From: G963677085 sp963677085
GTDB taxonomy: Bacteria > Planctomycetota > Planctomycetia > Pirellulales > Thermoguttaceae
Length of the DNA: 64,000 bases
NCBI GenBank assembly: GCA_963677085.2
Contig: CAXXFH010000004.1
Coordinates: 3,720,001-3,784,000, forward strand
Direction of reading: 5' to 3'
The notes under the pieces are model-generated. The model made no database searches. It saw nothing but the letters and a program-made list of their open reading frames with translations, and was not told the DNA's origin. Of this stretch, positions 16,924-26,579 are shown in pieces. Each line of letters starts with the position of its first letter. Position 1 is the stretch's first letter. The position numbers and the translations under genes are program-made.

Positions 16924-18588
16924 ATGTTCATTCCCGAAGATCTCGTGCGAACCCGTCCCGCCGAGGATACGGCTTCCAAGACGCCCGTACTCCGCAACGA
17001 TGTCGTAACGTTGCTGGAAAACAATCTAGCCACATCGTTCAGCCTAATCGACGGGCAAACCGGCGAGATTCTTCGCAAACCTTCGGACGTACCCGTTGCC
17101 GATCTCTCGGCTCGCGCACCCATCTGCTGCGAGGTAGCCAAGCGAGGCCGTGCAGAACTGCTCGACGAAGTCTCCCCGTTTTTAGTGCTTGCCCTGCCGC
17201 TGCCGCTATACGATGGTTCCGTGCAGGTGGCCGTTGGGACTTTTGTCGATCGCCCCATCGCCGTCGACGAAGACTTCACCGAGGCAGCCGGCATGCTGGG
17301 CATGGCCCAAGCCGGATTGACTCAGTGGGCCGCTCGCCAACAACCGTGGCACCCCGACGCCCTACTGCGAATGGGCGAACTGGTACTCGGGCAAATCGCC
17401 TCGCTCGGGCAAATCGAAAAACTACGCGCCGAAGCCGATCATCTCTCGGTACAGGTTTCCAACACCTATGAAGAAATCAGTCTGCTTTACCGGCTGACCG
17501 GAAATCTTCGCATTTCCAAGAGCGACGAAGATTTCGGACGAATCGCCGTGGAGTGGCTCGAAGAGGTAGTGCCGGCCAAGGGCCTTGCCATTCAGTTGGT
17601 GCCTCTGAAGGGTTCCGACAAGTCGCTCTACCACGAAGCCCGGAACGAACCGGTACTGCTGACCAGCGGCCAATGTCCGCTCGACTGCCAGCAAGTCAGT
17701 CGTTTGGTCGAACACCTTGGCCCCGACGCACGAATTCGTCCGATCGTCATCAATCGAGGCATTACCGGCCGCAACGATTGGCCGTTTCCCGAGGTAGAAC
17801 AACTCATCACAGTGGCCCTGGCCGAAGGCGATAATCTGTTTGGCTGGCTGCTGGCTGTCAACCATAGAGAGGGTGCCGAGTTTGGCACCGTGGAAGCCAG
17901 CCTGCTCAGCTCCGTGGCAGCGATTCTTGGAATCCACAACGGCAACATCGAGCTGTACCGCCAGCAGTCGGAACTCCTGGCGGGCATCGTTCGGGCGTTG
18001 ACCTCGTCGATCGACGCCAAGGATCCGTATACCTGTGGCCACAGCGATCGGGTTGCGCGAGTTTCCGTGCGAATCGCCCAGGAGATGAAGTTCGACAAGG
18101 AAACGCTGAAGACTCTTTATCTCTCCGGACTGCTGCACGACATTGGCAAAATCGGCATCAACGACAATGTGCTCCGCAAGCCGGGACAACTAACCGACGA
18201 AGAATACGAACACATCAAGTTGCACGTAACCATTGGGCACAAGATTCTTCGCGACCTGGCCAAACTCGACGGCGTATTGCCCGTGGTGCTTCACCACCAC
18301 GAATCGTGGGACGGCGGCGGTTACCCAGCCGCATTGGGCGGTATGGACATTCCGCTATCGGCACGCATCGTGGCCGTGGCCGACGCTTACGACGCCATGA
18401 GCAGCGATCGCCCCTACCGCAAAGGCATGCCCGACGAGAAGATCGACAAGATCTTCCGTAGCGGCGCGGGACAACAATGGGATCCCGACGTTGTGGACGC
18501 CTTCTTCCGCGCCCGCGACGATATCCGCCAACTCGTCGCCACCGAGCATGACGACATTCCGCCGGAACTGCCCGAATTGCACGGCTAG
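16924..18588 (+). CDS. HD-GYP domain protein (predicted cyclic-di-GMP phosphodiesterase)
   Basis: A 554-residue protein. The start at 16924 (MFIPEDLV) is the first ATG; an upstream TTG extends the frame but is less likely. Residues about 30-150 and 190-345 are sensory regions, the second GAF-like (YEEISLLYRLTGNLRISKS). The HD-GYP domain spans residues about 350-520: CGHSDRVARVSV, HDIGKIG with H405 and D406, HHHESWDGGGYP at 457-468, and ARIVAVADAYDAM. All catalytic and metal residues of active members are visible. The role is hydrolysis of cyclic-di-GMP in the cytoplasm. The TAG stop coincides with the start of a repeat E copy. The gene converges on a PAS histidine kinase. Confidence 0.9.
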   Translation: MFIPEDLVRTRPAEDTASKTPVLRNDVVTLLENNLATSFSLIDGQTGEILRKPSDVPVADLSARAPICCEVAKRGRAELLDEVSPFLVLALPLPLYDGSVQVAVGTFVDRPIAVDEDFTEAAGMLGMAQAGLTQWAARQQPWHPDALLRMGELVLGQIASLGQIEKLRAEADHLSVQVSNTYEEISLLYRLTGNLRISKSDEDFGRIAVEWLEEVVPAKGLAIQLVPLKGSDKSLYHEARNEPVLLTSGQCPLDCQQVSRLVEHLGPDARIRPIVINRGITGRNDWPFPEVEQLITVALAEGDNLFGWLLAVNHREGAEFGTVEASLLSSVAAILGIHNGNIELYRQQSELLAGIVRALTSSIDAKDPYTCGHSDRVARVSVRIAQEMKFDKETLKTLYLSGLLHDIGKIGINDNVLRKPGQLTDEEYEHIKLHVTIGHKILRDLAKLDGVLPVVLHHHESWDGGGYPAALGGMDIPLSARIVAVADAYDAMSSDRPYRKGMPDEKIDKIFRSGAGQQWDPDVVDAFFRARDDIRQLVATEHDDIPPELPELHG

Positions 18589-18654
18589 TGCTTTGTCAAC
18601 TTTCAAACCGGGGGTTGTGGGTGCCATGCCCACGCTTGCGTGGACATGACACCC
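18589..18654 (+). repeat. Palindromic repeat E behind the first HD-GYP gene
   Basis: The stretch begins TGCTTTGTCAACTTT and ends in an inverted repeat around GCCCACGC-TT-GCGTGGAC, flanked by GGGTGCCAT and ATGACACCC (18619-18654). The same layout follows the second HD-GYP gene at 58150-58208. It separates two converging genes and could act as a bidirectional end. Confidence 0.8.
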
Positions 18655-18683
18655 AAGACGCTACACAATCGTGACATGCACTC

Positions 18684-20192
18684 TCACGCCACGGTCGTTT
18701 CGCTGGTTCCGGGCAAGGTGAAGCAAAAGGTGGCCCCACGGGCCTTCCCTTCCGATTCCACCCACACGCGCCCGCCGTGGACTTCGATGATTCGCTTCAC
18801 CAGGGCTAGGCCGATTCCCGTACCTTCAATACGCTGGTCGAGCTGTTGAAAAAGCTCGAAAATTCTTTCCTGATAACACGGCTCGACCCCGATGCCGTTA
18901 TCGCGGACGAAGCAAACCGTTTCGTTGCCGTCGCGTCGGGCGCCGATTTCAATACGAGGGTTCGCCTGCTCACCCATATACTTCGCGGCATTTTCGACAA
19001 GGTTCTGTAGCACTTCGAGAAGACGTTGGCGATCACCGTGCACAACGGGCAGGTTGGGCGCAATCTCCACGACTACCCCACGCTTACCGATCAGGCCGGA
19101 CAGAAGTTCGACCGTTTCGTGGGCCAACTCCGCTAACGGCACGTCGTGAGACGGATTGATCAAACGCCCGATCCGCGACAGCTCTAACAAGTCGGACAAC
19201 AAGCGGGCCATCGTGCGCGTGGCATTCTCCATGCGTTGCATGTCGTTCTCAATCGCCTCACTGTCGCCACACGCAATATCTTCGCGGAGCAATCCCAGGT
19301 AGCCCTCCAAGGTGATCAAAGGACCTTTTAGATCGTGAGAAACGGTGTAGGTGAAGCGTTCGAGTTCCGCGTTGCGGGCTTCCAACTCGTCGATCATTTT
19401 TTCGCGTTCTTCGTGCGCCCGTTTTCGGTCGGTAATATCGCGCATGATCGTCGATAGATACTCAAGCTGGCCATCGGGCAGCTTGTGCGCCATGATGACC
19501 TGCGACACGGGGATCTCGGCACCGTCGGGCGCAACAATGGCCGTCTCTCCTTGCCATACTCCCGTGTCGATGGCTTTAGGAATTCCCTCGGTCAGGACAA
19601 TATGCGTTGCCCAATCCGGGTGTGCGTCGGCAATCAGCTTTCCGCCGCTTACGTCCGCGCCTGCCCATCCTAGCATATTTCGGCCCGCACAGTTCATGTA
19701 GGTGACGTGCCCTTCCGCGGTTGCCGTGAAAACCAAGTCGCTGGTCGTATCAAGAATGGCAACTAAACGTTCGCGTTCGGCCTCGGCCGCTTTTCGACTG
19801 CTGATATCTTCATGGGTGCCGACCATTCGCGTGGGTTTACCCTGTTCGTCGCGTTCAATGACGCTTCCTCGACTGAGAATCCACGCCCACTCTCCTTGCT
19901 TCGTCTTGAACCGGAACTCGGCTTGGTATTGCGGTGTTCGCCCTTCGAAGTGATCCTGGATCGCCTTTTTCGCCCGTGCGAGATCATCCGGATGAACACG
20001 CTTCGCCCATTCGTCGAACGTACCGGGGAACTCAAACGGCTCGAACCCGACCATCGTGTAGTAACGAGGATCGAAAGCCACGGCGCCCGTCTTGATCTTC
20101 CAATCCCAGATACCGTCGCAGATCGCCCTCATGACCAGAGCACATTTTCGCGCGTCCTCTTTCCGCAGTCCATCGGTAGAACAAGCGTGCAT
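18684..20192 (-). CDS. PAS-PAS sensor histidine kinase
   Basis: A 502-residue soluble kinase. PAS 1 spans residues about 20-130 (GIWDWKIKTG, WAKRVHPDD, RMVGTHEDISSRK), PAS 2 about 140-255 (LVFTATAEGHVTYMN, MRDITDRKRAHEE), then a coiled linker, HisKA with phospho-accepting H286 (TVSHDLKGPL) and a HATPase domain (N-box LVENAAKY, DNGIGV, GTGIGLALVKRI). There are no membrane helices, so it senses an intracellular signal. The ribosome site GGGAGGAG lies just upstream of 20192. No response regulator is adjacent. It converges on the HD-GYP gene, suggesting a signalling neighbourhood without proof of partnership. Confidence 0.92.
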   Translation of the reverse strand: MHACSTDGLRKEDARKCALVMRAICDGIWDWKIKTGAVAFDPRYYTMVGFEPFEFPGTFDEWAKRVHPDDLARAKKAIQDHFEGRTPQYQAEFRFKTKQGEWAWILSRGSVIERDEQGKPTRMVGTHEDISSRKAAEAERERLVAILDTTSDLVFTATAEGHVTYMNCAGRNMLGWAGADVSGGKLIADAHPDWATHIVLTEGIPKAIDTGVWQGETAIVAPDGAEIPVSQVIMAHKLPDGQLEYLSTIMRDITDRKRAHEEREKMIDELEARNAELERFTYTVSHDLKGPLITLEGYLGLLREDIACGDSEAIENDMQRMENATRTMARLLSDLLELSRIGRLINPSHDVPLAELAHETVELLSGLIGKRGVVVEIAPNLPVVHGDRQRLLEVLQNLVENAAKYMGEQANPRIEIGARRDGNETVCFVRDNGIGVEPCYQERIFELFQQLDQRIEGTGIGLALVKRIIEVHGGRVWVESEGKARGATFCFTLPGTSETTVA

Positions 20193-20350
20193 GAACTCCT
20201 CCCATGGCTTTTTCCGTCGCGCAGCGTGCTTCCGGACAGAGCGCGACCACGCGAAGAATCCCCGTCACACCACCCTGACCAGAATCAAAGTGACAAGGCC
20301 GTTTTCCCCGGCTACGCACCGCCACGGCCGTGATGGCTTGGGGTAGTGCT

Positions 20351-20581
20351 TTAATCGGCCGATTCCATGGGCGCTTCTTCGACTGGTTGCGGCGCCGGTC
20401 CGAAAGACTCATCCAGGCTCATCACATAAACCACCATCGCCCCCAACATAAGCCCAACAACGACCCAAGCCCGCCAGTCCTTGTGAATCCCCGTTCGTGT
20501 TCCCTGTGATGCCTTCCTTTGAACGTCATGTTTGTGCTCGCGTTTTTCGCGTCGTTTCTTGGAGTTGTCGTGTCGGCTCAT
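20351..20581 (-). CDS. Small single-pass membrane protein
   Basis: A 76-residue protein of unknown function. The start at 20581 (MSRHDNSKKRR) has AAGGA about 12 bases upstream. The first 35 residues are strongly basic; one membrane helix follows (AWVVVGLMLGAMVVYVMSL), then a short acidic-proline tail. The layout predicts an N-in topology. It lies 158 bases upstream of the histidine kinase on the same strand and could share a transcript. No family recognised. Confidence 0.65.
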   Translation of the reverse strand: MSRHDNSKKRREKREHKHDVQRKASQGTRTGIHKDWRAWVVVGLMLGAMVVYVMSLDESFGPAPQPVEEAPMESAD

Positions 20582-20957
20582 TCTGTTTGTCCTTGAAAAG
20601 GGGGGAAACCACAAGTTGCGTCAGCCCGCGGCGAAACCCTATGGCCATTGGAAATCCAACCGAATCACTTCGCGCCATAGGAGCTGATCCATCGTGCCTG
20701 CGATCCGCATCGGTGCGCCGCCGCAAAGGCGGCCGTACCGCGAAACCTTGAGCCTCCTCATTCTATAGTGTTGGACGTAGCAGGCTACCGGTCTTCACCG
20801 AAGTCTCCACCCGAACGGGCCCCATCCTGTGACCACGCCGAACCGGACACCTCGCGTCCTCTTTTTGCTTCGCGGCGATTGGCCTGATAGGCTGACTCCT
20901 GGGACACGCTGTCCCCAATACGGTTAAGCACATCCACCTTCGTAATGGAGGAAATCC
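20582..20957. other. Divergent gene-free stretch
   Basis: This 376-base gap separates the small membrane protein (minus) from the glycosidase-like gene (plus). It contains short GCCGCAAAGGCGGC-type pairing at about 20710-20735 but no recognised repeat, RNA or operator. It presumably holds both promoters. Confidence 0.3.
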
Positions 20958-22565
20958 ATGGCATTTTGTCGACGTTTTTCCAACGCAGTTCGATCGTTGG
21001 CACATCCCTGGCCGTCAGGCGTGTTTTCCACACTGCTCGGCGTCCTGGTAACGCTGGCAGCGTGCGCCACGGCTGAAGCCGACAAGCCCAACGCCGACGC
21101 TGTCAATGCCAGTGCCGATCTGGGGATCAATCTGGCTGGCATCTCCTACTGGTCGTCGGAGATCGTTTTTGTCGACCTGTTCAAGAATTCGCAACCCTTT
21201 AAGAGCCAGCGGCCGGGTGCCAAGTACGGCCAAGGTGGGCCGCTCGATCTCGATGCCGACGGCTGGATCCGCTCATTTGCGGCCAATGGACAGTCGGCCG
21301 ATTCGATCATCTTCCTGCGGATTCCCCGCGGTTGGCCGGAGGGAATCTACACGTGTCTCTACGACGGCGAGGGCGAGGTGCAAATCCGTTCGGCTCGCGA
21401 GATTGTCGACCAGCAGCCCGGGCGGATTCGCGTGCGCATCGAACCGGAAGCCGGCCAGCTTTCGCTCGCCTTGAAAAAGACGAACCCTCGCAACCCGGTG
21501 CGCAACATCCGCTTCATTCTGCCCGGCTTTGAAGACACCTACCAAAAACAGCCGTTTCATCCCGACTTTCTGAAGCGTTGGGGAGACTTTCAGGTACTGC
21601 GGTTCATGGATTTCCAGCGCACAAACGGCTCGCCACAGGTGAATTGGACGGACCGCAGCCGGCCGTCGATGCAAACCCAAGGGCAACCCAGCGGCGTCGC
21701 CCTGGAACACCTGATCCAACTGGCCAACACGCTGAAGGCCGATCCCTGGTTCTGCATGCCCCATCTGGCCACCGACGACTACGTGCGACAATTCGCCACA
21801 ATGGTCCGGCGCGACCTGCATCCCGATGCGAAGATCTACATCGAGTATTCCAACGAGTGCTGGAACGGCATGTTTCCCCAGGTACGCTACTGCCGCGACC
21901 AGGGCAGACAGCTCGGGCTGAGCGACAACGACTTCCAGGCCCAACTCCGCTACTTCTCCAAGCGATCGGTCGAGGTCTTCAAGATCTGGGAAGACGTCTT
22001 CGGCGGCAGCCAACGTTTGGTGCGCGTGCTGGCCGCCCAAAGTGCCAATCCGTGGACCAGCGAGCAGGTGCTCGATTTCAAAGACGCCTGGCGCCACGCC
22101 GACGCCTTGGCAATTGCGCCTTACTTCGGCAACGCGCTGGGCGATCCAAAGCGGCAAGAGGAAGTCGCGCGAATGAGCGTCGACCAAGTGCTCGACGCCT
22201 GCCAAGAGTCGATCTGCCAAAATGAAAAAACCATCGCGAGGCAATCGCAAGTGGCAAAAGCCCGAGGGCTGCGACTGCTCGCCTACGAAGGCGGCCAACA
22301 TCTGGTCGGCCACGGCGGAGCCGAAAACAACAAGCAGCTCGAAGCACTGTTTCACGCAGCCAATCGCCACCCGCGCATGAAGGGGCTCTACCTCGACTAC
22401 CTCGCCGGCTGGCAGCGCAACGGCGGCTCGACGTTCGTCGTCTTCTCGTCGGTCGGCAAGTATTCGAAGTGGGGGAGCTGGGGCATCCTCGAATACGACG
22501 GCCAACCGGCTGACGAAGCGCCCAAGTATCAGGCCATCATGGAACTACTACGGGCGTCGCGTTGA
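20958..22565 (+). CDS. Exported glycosidase-like TIM-barrel protein, possible lipoprotein
   Basis: A 535-residue exported protein. The leader ends in VTLAAC, a possible lipobox with C36. The pattern YIEYSNECWNG (E300) resembles the acid/base loop of clan-A glycoside hydrolases, and LAYEGGQH (E444) the nucleophile strand, so both catalytic acids appear present. N-terminal residues about 50-180 look beta-rich, possibly a binding domain. Proteins of this type are often annotated as cellulose-binding proteins in planctomycetes. The ribosome site GGAGG is clear upstream of 20958. The gene is alone on its strand. Its exact substrate cannot be read from the sequence. Confidence 0.75.
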   Translation: MAFCRRFSNAVRSLAHPWPSGVFSTLLGVLVTLAACATAEADKPNADAVNASADLGINLAGISYWSSEIVFVDLFKNSQPFKSQRPGAKYGQGGPLDLDADGWIRSFAANGQSADSIIFLRIPRGWPEGIYTCLYDGEGEVQIRSAREIVDQQPGRIRVRIEPEAGQLSLALKKTNPRNPVRNIRFILPGFEDTYQKQPFHPDFLKRWGDFQVLRFMDFQRTNGSPQVNWTDRSRPSMQTQGQPSGVALEHLIQLANTLKADPWFCMPHLATDDYVRQFATMVRRDLHPDAKIYIEYSNECWNGMFPQVRYCRDQGRQLGLSDNDFQAQLRYFSKRSVEVFKIWEDVFGGSQRLVRVLAAQSANPWTSEQVLDFKDAWRHADALAIAPYFGNALGDPKRQEEVARMSVDQVLDACQESICQNEKTIARQSQVAKARGLRLLAYEGGQHLVGHGGAENNKQLEALFHAANRHPRMKGLYLDYLAGWQRNGGSTFVVFSSVGKYSKWGSWGILEYDGQPADEAPKYQAIMELLRASR

Positions 22566-22584
22566 GACCGTGTTTGGAAAACAG

Positions 22585-22710
22585 CGTACCCTCTCCCGTT
22601 CGGCGGGAGAGGGTGGCGGCAAAGCCGCCGGGTGAGGGCGGTTTGCAACGGTGAGGATATTTCCTCATAGGAAAACCCCCATCGCACCAACGCCCCCCCA
22701 CCCCCGGCCT
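22585..22710 (+). repeat. Composite dispersed repeat D, copy behind the glycosidase-like gene
   Basis: This copy reads CTCTCCCGTTCGGCGGGAGAG, interrupted by GGCGGCAAAGCCGCC, then GGTGAGGGCGGTTTGCAACGG-type linker and a CCACCCCCGGCC end. It starts about 20 bases after the glycosidase-like stop codon. Confidence 0.75.
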
Positions 22711-22729
22711 TGTTGTCCTTCGAAGATTT

Positions 22730-22790
22730 CTCTCGCAAAGGCGCAAAGAGAAAGCCTCTCCTCCTTGGCGTCTTTGCGCCTTTGCGAGAG
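22730..22790. repeat. Long perfect inverted repeat
   Basis: Arms of 20 bases (22730-22749 and 22771-22790, the left arm reading CTCTCGCAAAGGCGCAAAGA) pair perfectly around a 21-base loop. The CTTTGCGCCTTTGCGAGA-type word is a known style of dispersed bacterial repeat. It sits between two repeat D copies, so the whole 22566-23121 gap is repeat-derived. Confidence 0.8.
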
Positions 22791-22959
22791 CTATTTCTTT
22801 CCTCTTTCGCGTTTGCCAACAGGCATCGCCGTATCGAGGAGTTTTTCCGTCTCGTCTTCCTTCGTGTTCTTCGTGCCCTTCGTGGTTTTTATTTGTTCAC
22901 CAGAACCTTTTGCGGCGAAAAGGCGCTCGGTTTTCTGCGAGGCGCGATGTGCAGATGCC

Positions 22960-23103
22960 TATGCACGGCGGGAGAGAGTGATGGCAAATTCATCGGTGAG
23001 GGCCGTCTGCAGCGGCGAGGATATTTTTTAACGGGAAAACCCTGGCCGCTCCCAAGCCCCCTCACCCCCGGCCCCTCTCCCCACGGGGAGAGGGGAGAGG
23101 GTT
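22960..23103 (+). repeat. Composite dispersed repeat D, diverged copy
   Basis: Left half degraded (CACGGCGGGAGAGAGTG), linker GTCTGCAGCGGCGAGGATA, right half intact (CCCCTCACCCCCGGCCCC followed by TCTCCCCACGGGGAGAGG). It ends 19 bases before the stop of the dehydratase reading frame. Confidence 0.7.
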
Positions 23104-23121
23104 TTTCCTACACCTTTCCAC

Positions 23122-24284
23122 TCACCCAAAGTAGTCCGCTGCGTCGTCGGGACGAATTTCCGTGAGCTTGCCGCGATAGTGCCGCAGACTTTGCGGACGA
23201 TAAGGATGCTCGGCGATGGCCTCTTCGTGGATGTCGATGCCCAAGCCCGGCGCGTCGCCGATGCGCATCATCCCCTGCTCGAAGTTGATCTTCTCCGTGC
23301 TGATCTCGTGTCGAAACGGCACGTCGCTGCTCATCGTTTCCAGCAGGTAGAAGTTCGGCACGCAGGCGGCCAATTGCAGTGTCGCCGCATTGGCCACTGG
23401 GCCGCTCGGATTGTGCGGACACACCGCAATATGGTGACATTCGGCCATAGCCGCGATCTTTTTGATCTCCATCAGCCCACCGGCGTGGCTCACGTCGGGT
23501 TGGACGTAGTCGGCACAGTTGTCGGCGAGAAAGTCGCGGTAGTCCCAACGGCTGTAGAGCCGCTCGCCAGCGGCCACCGGCACGCGAATTCGCCGCTTCA
23601 CCTCGCGCAATGCGTCTTTGTTGTCCGGCGGAATGGGCTCTTCGAACCAAAGAATGTCGAACCGCTCAACGCCCGACCTACGCGAACGGCTGTCGGCACG
23701 TTGAAACGGCCGTGCCCTTCGATCATCAAGTCGGCCCGACCGTCGACCGCTTCGGATACGGCTTCGATACACTCCATCGCTCGAGCGAACTCCTCCCGCG
23801 AAAGATTCATGTGGGCCGAACCGAACGGATCCCACTTCAGCCCACGAAATCCGGCCGCCACGGCTGCTTTGGCTTTCTCGGCAAACTCCTCGGGCGTCTT
23901 CGCACCGGCAAACCAACCGTTGGCGTAGCAGGGCACTTGGTCACGGACCTTGCCGCCGAGCAGTTGCCAGACGGGCACGCCCAGGGCCTTGCCTTTGATG
24001 TCCCAAAGGGCCATCTCGATCGCGGCCAACGCGCTCATCAACACCGGCCCACCACGCCAGTAGGCGTCGCGATAAGCGTCGTGCCAAATAGCCTCGATTC
24101 GGTGAGGGTCTTTGCCCTTCAGCTCGTGTTCGAGATCCTGCAACGCCTGGGCAACCGTCAATTCGCGCATTTCCAACGTCGCCTCGCCGACACCGTAAAT
24201 CGCCTCGTCGGTAAGCACCTTGACAAAGACCCAGTTGCAACGATAGGCATGGCAGACGAACGTTTTGATGGCGGTGATTTGCAT
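23122..24284 (-). pseudogene. Enolase-superfamily sugar-acid dehydratase (galactonate dehydratase-like), single-base frameshift
   Basis: Two overlapping frames together encode a full mandelate-racemase/enolase-superfamily enzyme of about 387 residues. The N-terminal frame starts at 24284 (MQITAIKTFVCHAY) and runs to VPTAVRVGRAL; the C-terminal frame continues ERFDILWFEEPIPPDNKDAL. The bases near 23667 read TTGAGC where TTGGAGC would keep the frame, so one base is missing. Seen ligands and acid/base residues: EGHGR, FEEP, GERL and CPHNPSGP, the galactonate/related dehydratase pattern. The enzyme would dehydrate a sugar acid to a 2-keto-3-deoxy acid. Either the gene is recently inactivated or the assembly has an error. 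It ends the locus with SDR, MFS and glycosidases. Confidence 0.85.
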
Positions 24285-24292
24285 GCGGGGGG

Positions 24293-24336
24293 CAGGGACT
24301 AGAGGTTAGAGGCTTGAGACGAGGGGCGAGGGATCG
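24293..24336 (+). repeat. Repeat C, copy 2
   Basis: AGGGACTAGAGGTTAGAGGC followed by TTGAGACGAGGGGCGAGG lies between the SDR and dehydratase genes. The inverted relative at 28927-28959 supplies the stop codon of another gene in this locus. Confidence 0.65.
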
Positions 24337-24415
24337 CAGTTGTTACACTCGCGGCGAAGTTCCAGTTTCGCAGCGCATTTCCTGGAAGCTCTGCTTCGAG
24401 GAACTCACCGTGGAA

Positions 24416-25168
24416 TCACCGCATGTACATCCCGCCGTTGACGTCGATCGTCGCGCCGGTCACGTAGCGGCCGCTTTCGCCGCAGAGGAAGGCCACAGCC
24501 AGGCCGATGTCGCGCGGCGTGCCCAGGCCGAGGGGAATCGAGTCGGTCAACTGCTGGACTTTTTCATCGCCCAGCGTTTGATGCAGCAGTTCCGTCTCGA
24601 TGCAGCCGGGTGCCACGGCGTTGACGGTGATTCCCAGCGGGGCCGCCGTTCGGGCAAGCGTTTTGGTGATACCAAACATACCGCTCTTGGTGGCTGCGTA
24701 GTGAACATGGCCGAACAGGGCTCCCTGCTGGCCTACCACCGAGCTGATATTCACGATATGCCCACGACCTTGCGGCTGCATGATCTCCATGGCACATTTG
24801 CTGCACAGGTAGCAACTCTTCAGATTGGTGTCGACCAGTGCGTCCCAATCGTCTTCCTGAATCTGGAAGATATCTTGCGGTTTCGAGTAGCCGGCATTGT
24901 TCACGAGGATGTCGAGACGGCCGAATTGGCTGCGGATTTCGTCGAAGAGTCGCCGCACGTCGGCCGCTTGGCTCACGTCAGCCTGGACCACGGCCGCTCG
25001 CCGTCCCAGGTTGCGAATCTGCTCGGCCACGTCGTCGGCCTCTTGCTGGCAACTGCGGTAGTTCACCACCACGTCGGCTCCATATTCCGCCAGCACCAGG
25101 GCAATACCGCGCCCTAAGCCACGTGAAGAACCGGTAACCAAGGCCACTTGTTGATTCAGATCAATCAT
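24416..25168 (-). CDS. Short-chain dehydrogenase/reductase (SDR)
   Basis: A 250-residue NAD(P)-dependent oxidoreductase. The start at 25168 (MIDLNQQVALVTG) matches the family; the longer frame adds a non-family leader. Visible: cofactor motif TGSSRGLGRG (about 11-20), NNAG near 90, catalytic Ser in NISSVVG and YAATK with Tyr/Lys, and the C-terminal VNGGMYMR typical of FabG-like members. It probably oxidises or reduces a sugar or sugar acid. It lies between the MFS transporter (93-base gap) and the dehydratase, consistent with a sugar to sugar-acid to 2-keto-3-deoxy-acid route. Confidence 0.9.
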   Translation of the reverse strand: MIDLNQQVALVTGSSRGLGRGIALVLAEYGADVVVNYRSCQQEADDVAEQIRNLGRRAAVVQADVSQAADVRRLFDEIRSQFGRLDILVNNAGYSKPQDIFQIQEDDWDALVDTNLKSCYLCSKCAMEIMQPQGRGHIVNISSVVGQQGALFGHVHYAATKSGMFGITKTLARTAAPLGITVNAVAPGCIETELLHQTLGDEKVQQLTDSIPLGLGTPRDIGLAVAFLCGESGRYVTGATIDVNGGMYMR

Positions 25169-25261
25169 TGTTGTCACATGCGGCCGAGCCGCCAACCAAA
25201 CCGGTGCTACCGCACCCTTACCAAGAAACCGCATTCGTTGGTCGCTGGTTTTCGCAAAGAA

Positions 25262-26530
25262 TCAACGCCCCTCGAAGTCGGCAGTACAATAATCTCGTTT
25301 GAAAAACACTTGCAGCGCCAACAACAGCGCAGCGGCCCCGACCACAAAGACCAGCGAAAGCCGCGAAAGCCCCATGGCCAGACCGTAATGGGTTTTCATC
25401 ATTCCCAACAGCAGCGGCGCCACACCGCCTACCCAAAAAGCAAACATAATCATGATCCCGGAAGCCGATCCGCGGAGCCGCTCCGGGATAACATCGTACA
25501 GCGAAGCGTAGATATTCGCTTCGTACAGGCCGCGAAACAGCCCAAAGCCGGCCATGCCCACATAAATCGCTAGTTGTGTCTCGCCAACACCCATCATGTA
25601 GATGAACGGCGCGCCCAACAGCAGGCCGACGAATTGCAATTCCAACCGAATTCGCCGCCGTCGCACGGCCCAGAGATCGGATAGGATTCCGCCGAGGACC
25701 ACGCCCACAAAGGCGAACACGTGATGGTAAAGCATCGAAAACCCACCGGCCTCGGCAAGCGAGAGGTCGAACTTCTCGTGCAAAAATGTGGGGCTCCAGG
25801 TCATGTAGCCGTTGTTCACAAAAACGTCGGCCGTAAAGGCGATCGTCAGTAACAGGGCCGTCGGCGTCCGGAACAACGCCGAGACCGCTTCCCACGGCAA
25901 TACCCGGGGCTTCACGGCCGTTGTCGACGACGTTGCGTCTACCGCCGAACGCCCATCGCTTGGCGCATCGTGCAGCCGCAAGAGGATAACCACCGCCAGA
26001 ACGACTCCCAGCGAGCCGAACACGTAAAACGCAGAGTACCATCCCCAACGGTCGGCGATCCACCCACCCAGAAAACCGCTGCCGATTACACCCACGTAAA
26101 GCGACGTCTGATGGATCGACAACGCCAGCGAACGCGTTTTGTGGTGAAACTGGCTGATCAGGGCGTTGGCCGACGGGGCATAAAACGCCTCGCCCCCGCC
26201 GGTGGCCACGCTGCGGAAGATCACCAAGTGAATCCAGCTTTTGGCCATGCCCGTGAACGTGGTGGCTATGCTCCAAAACAACAGGCTGAAACCGATGATC
26301 TTTTTACGACTGAGCAGGTCGCCCACGTAACCGGCCACTGGCACCATAATGGCCAGCGTCCAGAACAGGGCCGAAGCAATCAGGCCTTCCTGGGTGTCGG
26401 TCAAATGGAGCTTGGTCTTGATGTCGGGCAACACGACACCAAAGATGGCCCGATCGGCCTGGTTCAAGAAAAACGCCAGCCAAAGCCAGACGAGCATTTC
26501 CCATTTGTAAAACGCGGGGATTTTTTTCAT
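25262..26530 (-). CDS. MFS transporter, hexuronate/sugar-acid type
   Basis: A 422-residue inner-membrane permease with about twelve membrane helices. The N-terminus WEMLVWLWLAFFLNQADRAIF and the loop GYVGDLLSRKKIIGFSLLFWS (shown in parts: GYVGDLLSRKK) match the anion:cation symporter/ACS branch that carries hexuronates, galactonate and glucarate. The ATG at 26530 is used; a GTG 42 bases upstream is possible and neither has a strong ribosome site. The 49-base gap to the upstream glycosidase-like gene and shared strand suggest one operon. It would import the substrate of the SDR and dehydratase. Confidence 0.88.
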   Translation of the reverse strand: MKKIPAFYKWEMLVWLWLAFFLNQADRAIFGVVLPDIKTKLHLTDTQEGLIASALFWTLAIMVPVAGYVGDLLSRKKIIGFSLLFWSIATTFTGMAKSWIHLVIFRSVATGGGEAFYAPSANALISQFHHKTRSLALSIHQTSLYVGVIGSGFLGGWIADRWGWYSAFYVFGSLGVVLAVVILLRLHDAPSDGRSAVDATSSTTAVKPRVLPWEAVSALFRTPTALLLTIAFTADVFVNNGYMTWSPTFLHEKFDLSLAEAGGFSMLYHHVFAFVGVVLGGILSDLWAVRRRRIRLELQFVGLLLGAPFIYMMGVGETQLAIYVGMAGFGLFRGLYEANIYASLYDVIPERLRGSASGIMIMFAFWVGGVAPLLLGMMKTHYGLAMGLSRLSLVFVVGAAALLLALQVFFKRDYCTADFEGR

Positions 26531-26579
26531 GGCGTTGGCATCAATTGGATCGTCGCAAACATTACGGAACACAAGTCAT

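Noticed and set aside
21273..22505. 410-residue minus-strand frame opposite the exported glycosidase-like gene
   Set aside because: Antisense shadow; the plus strand has catalytic-type motifs and a GGAGG ribosome site.
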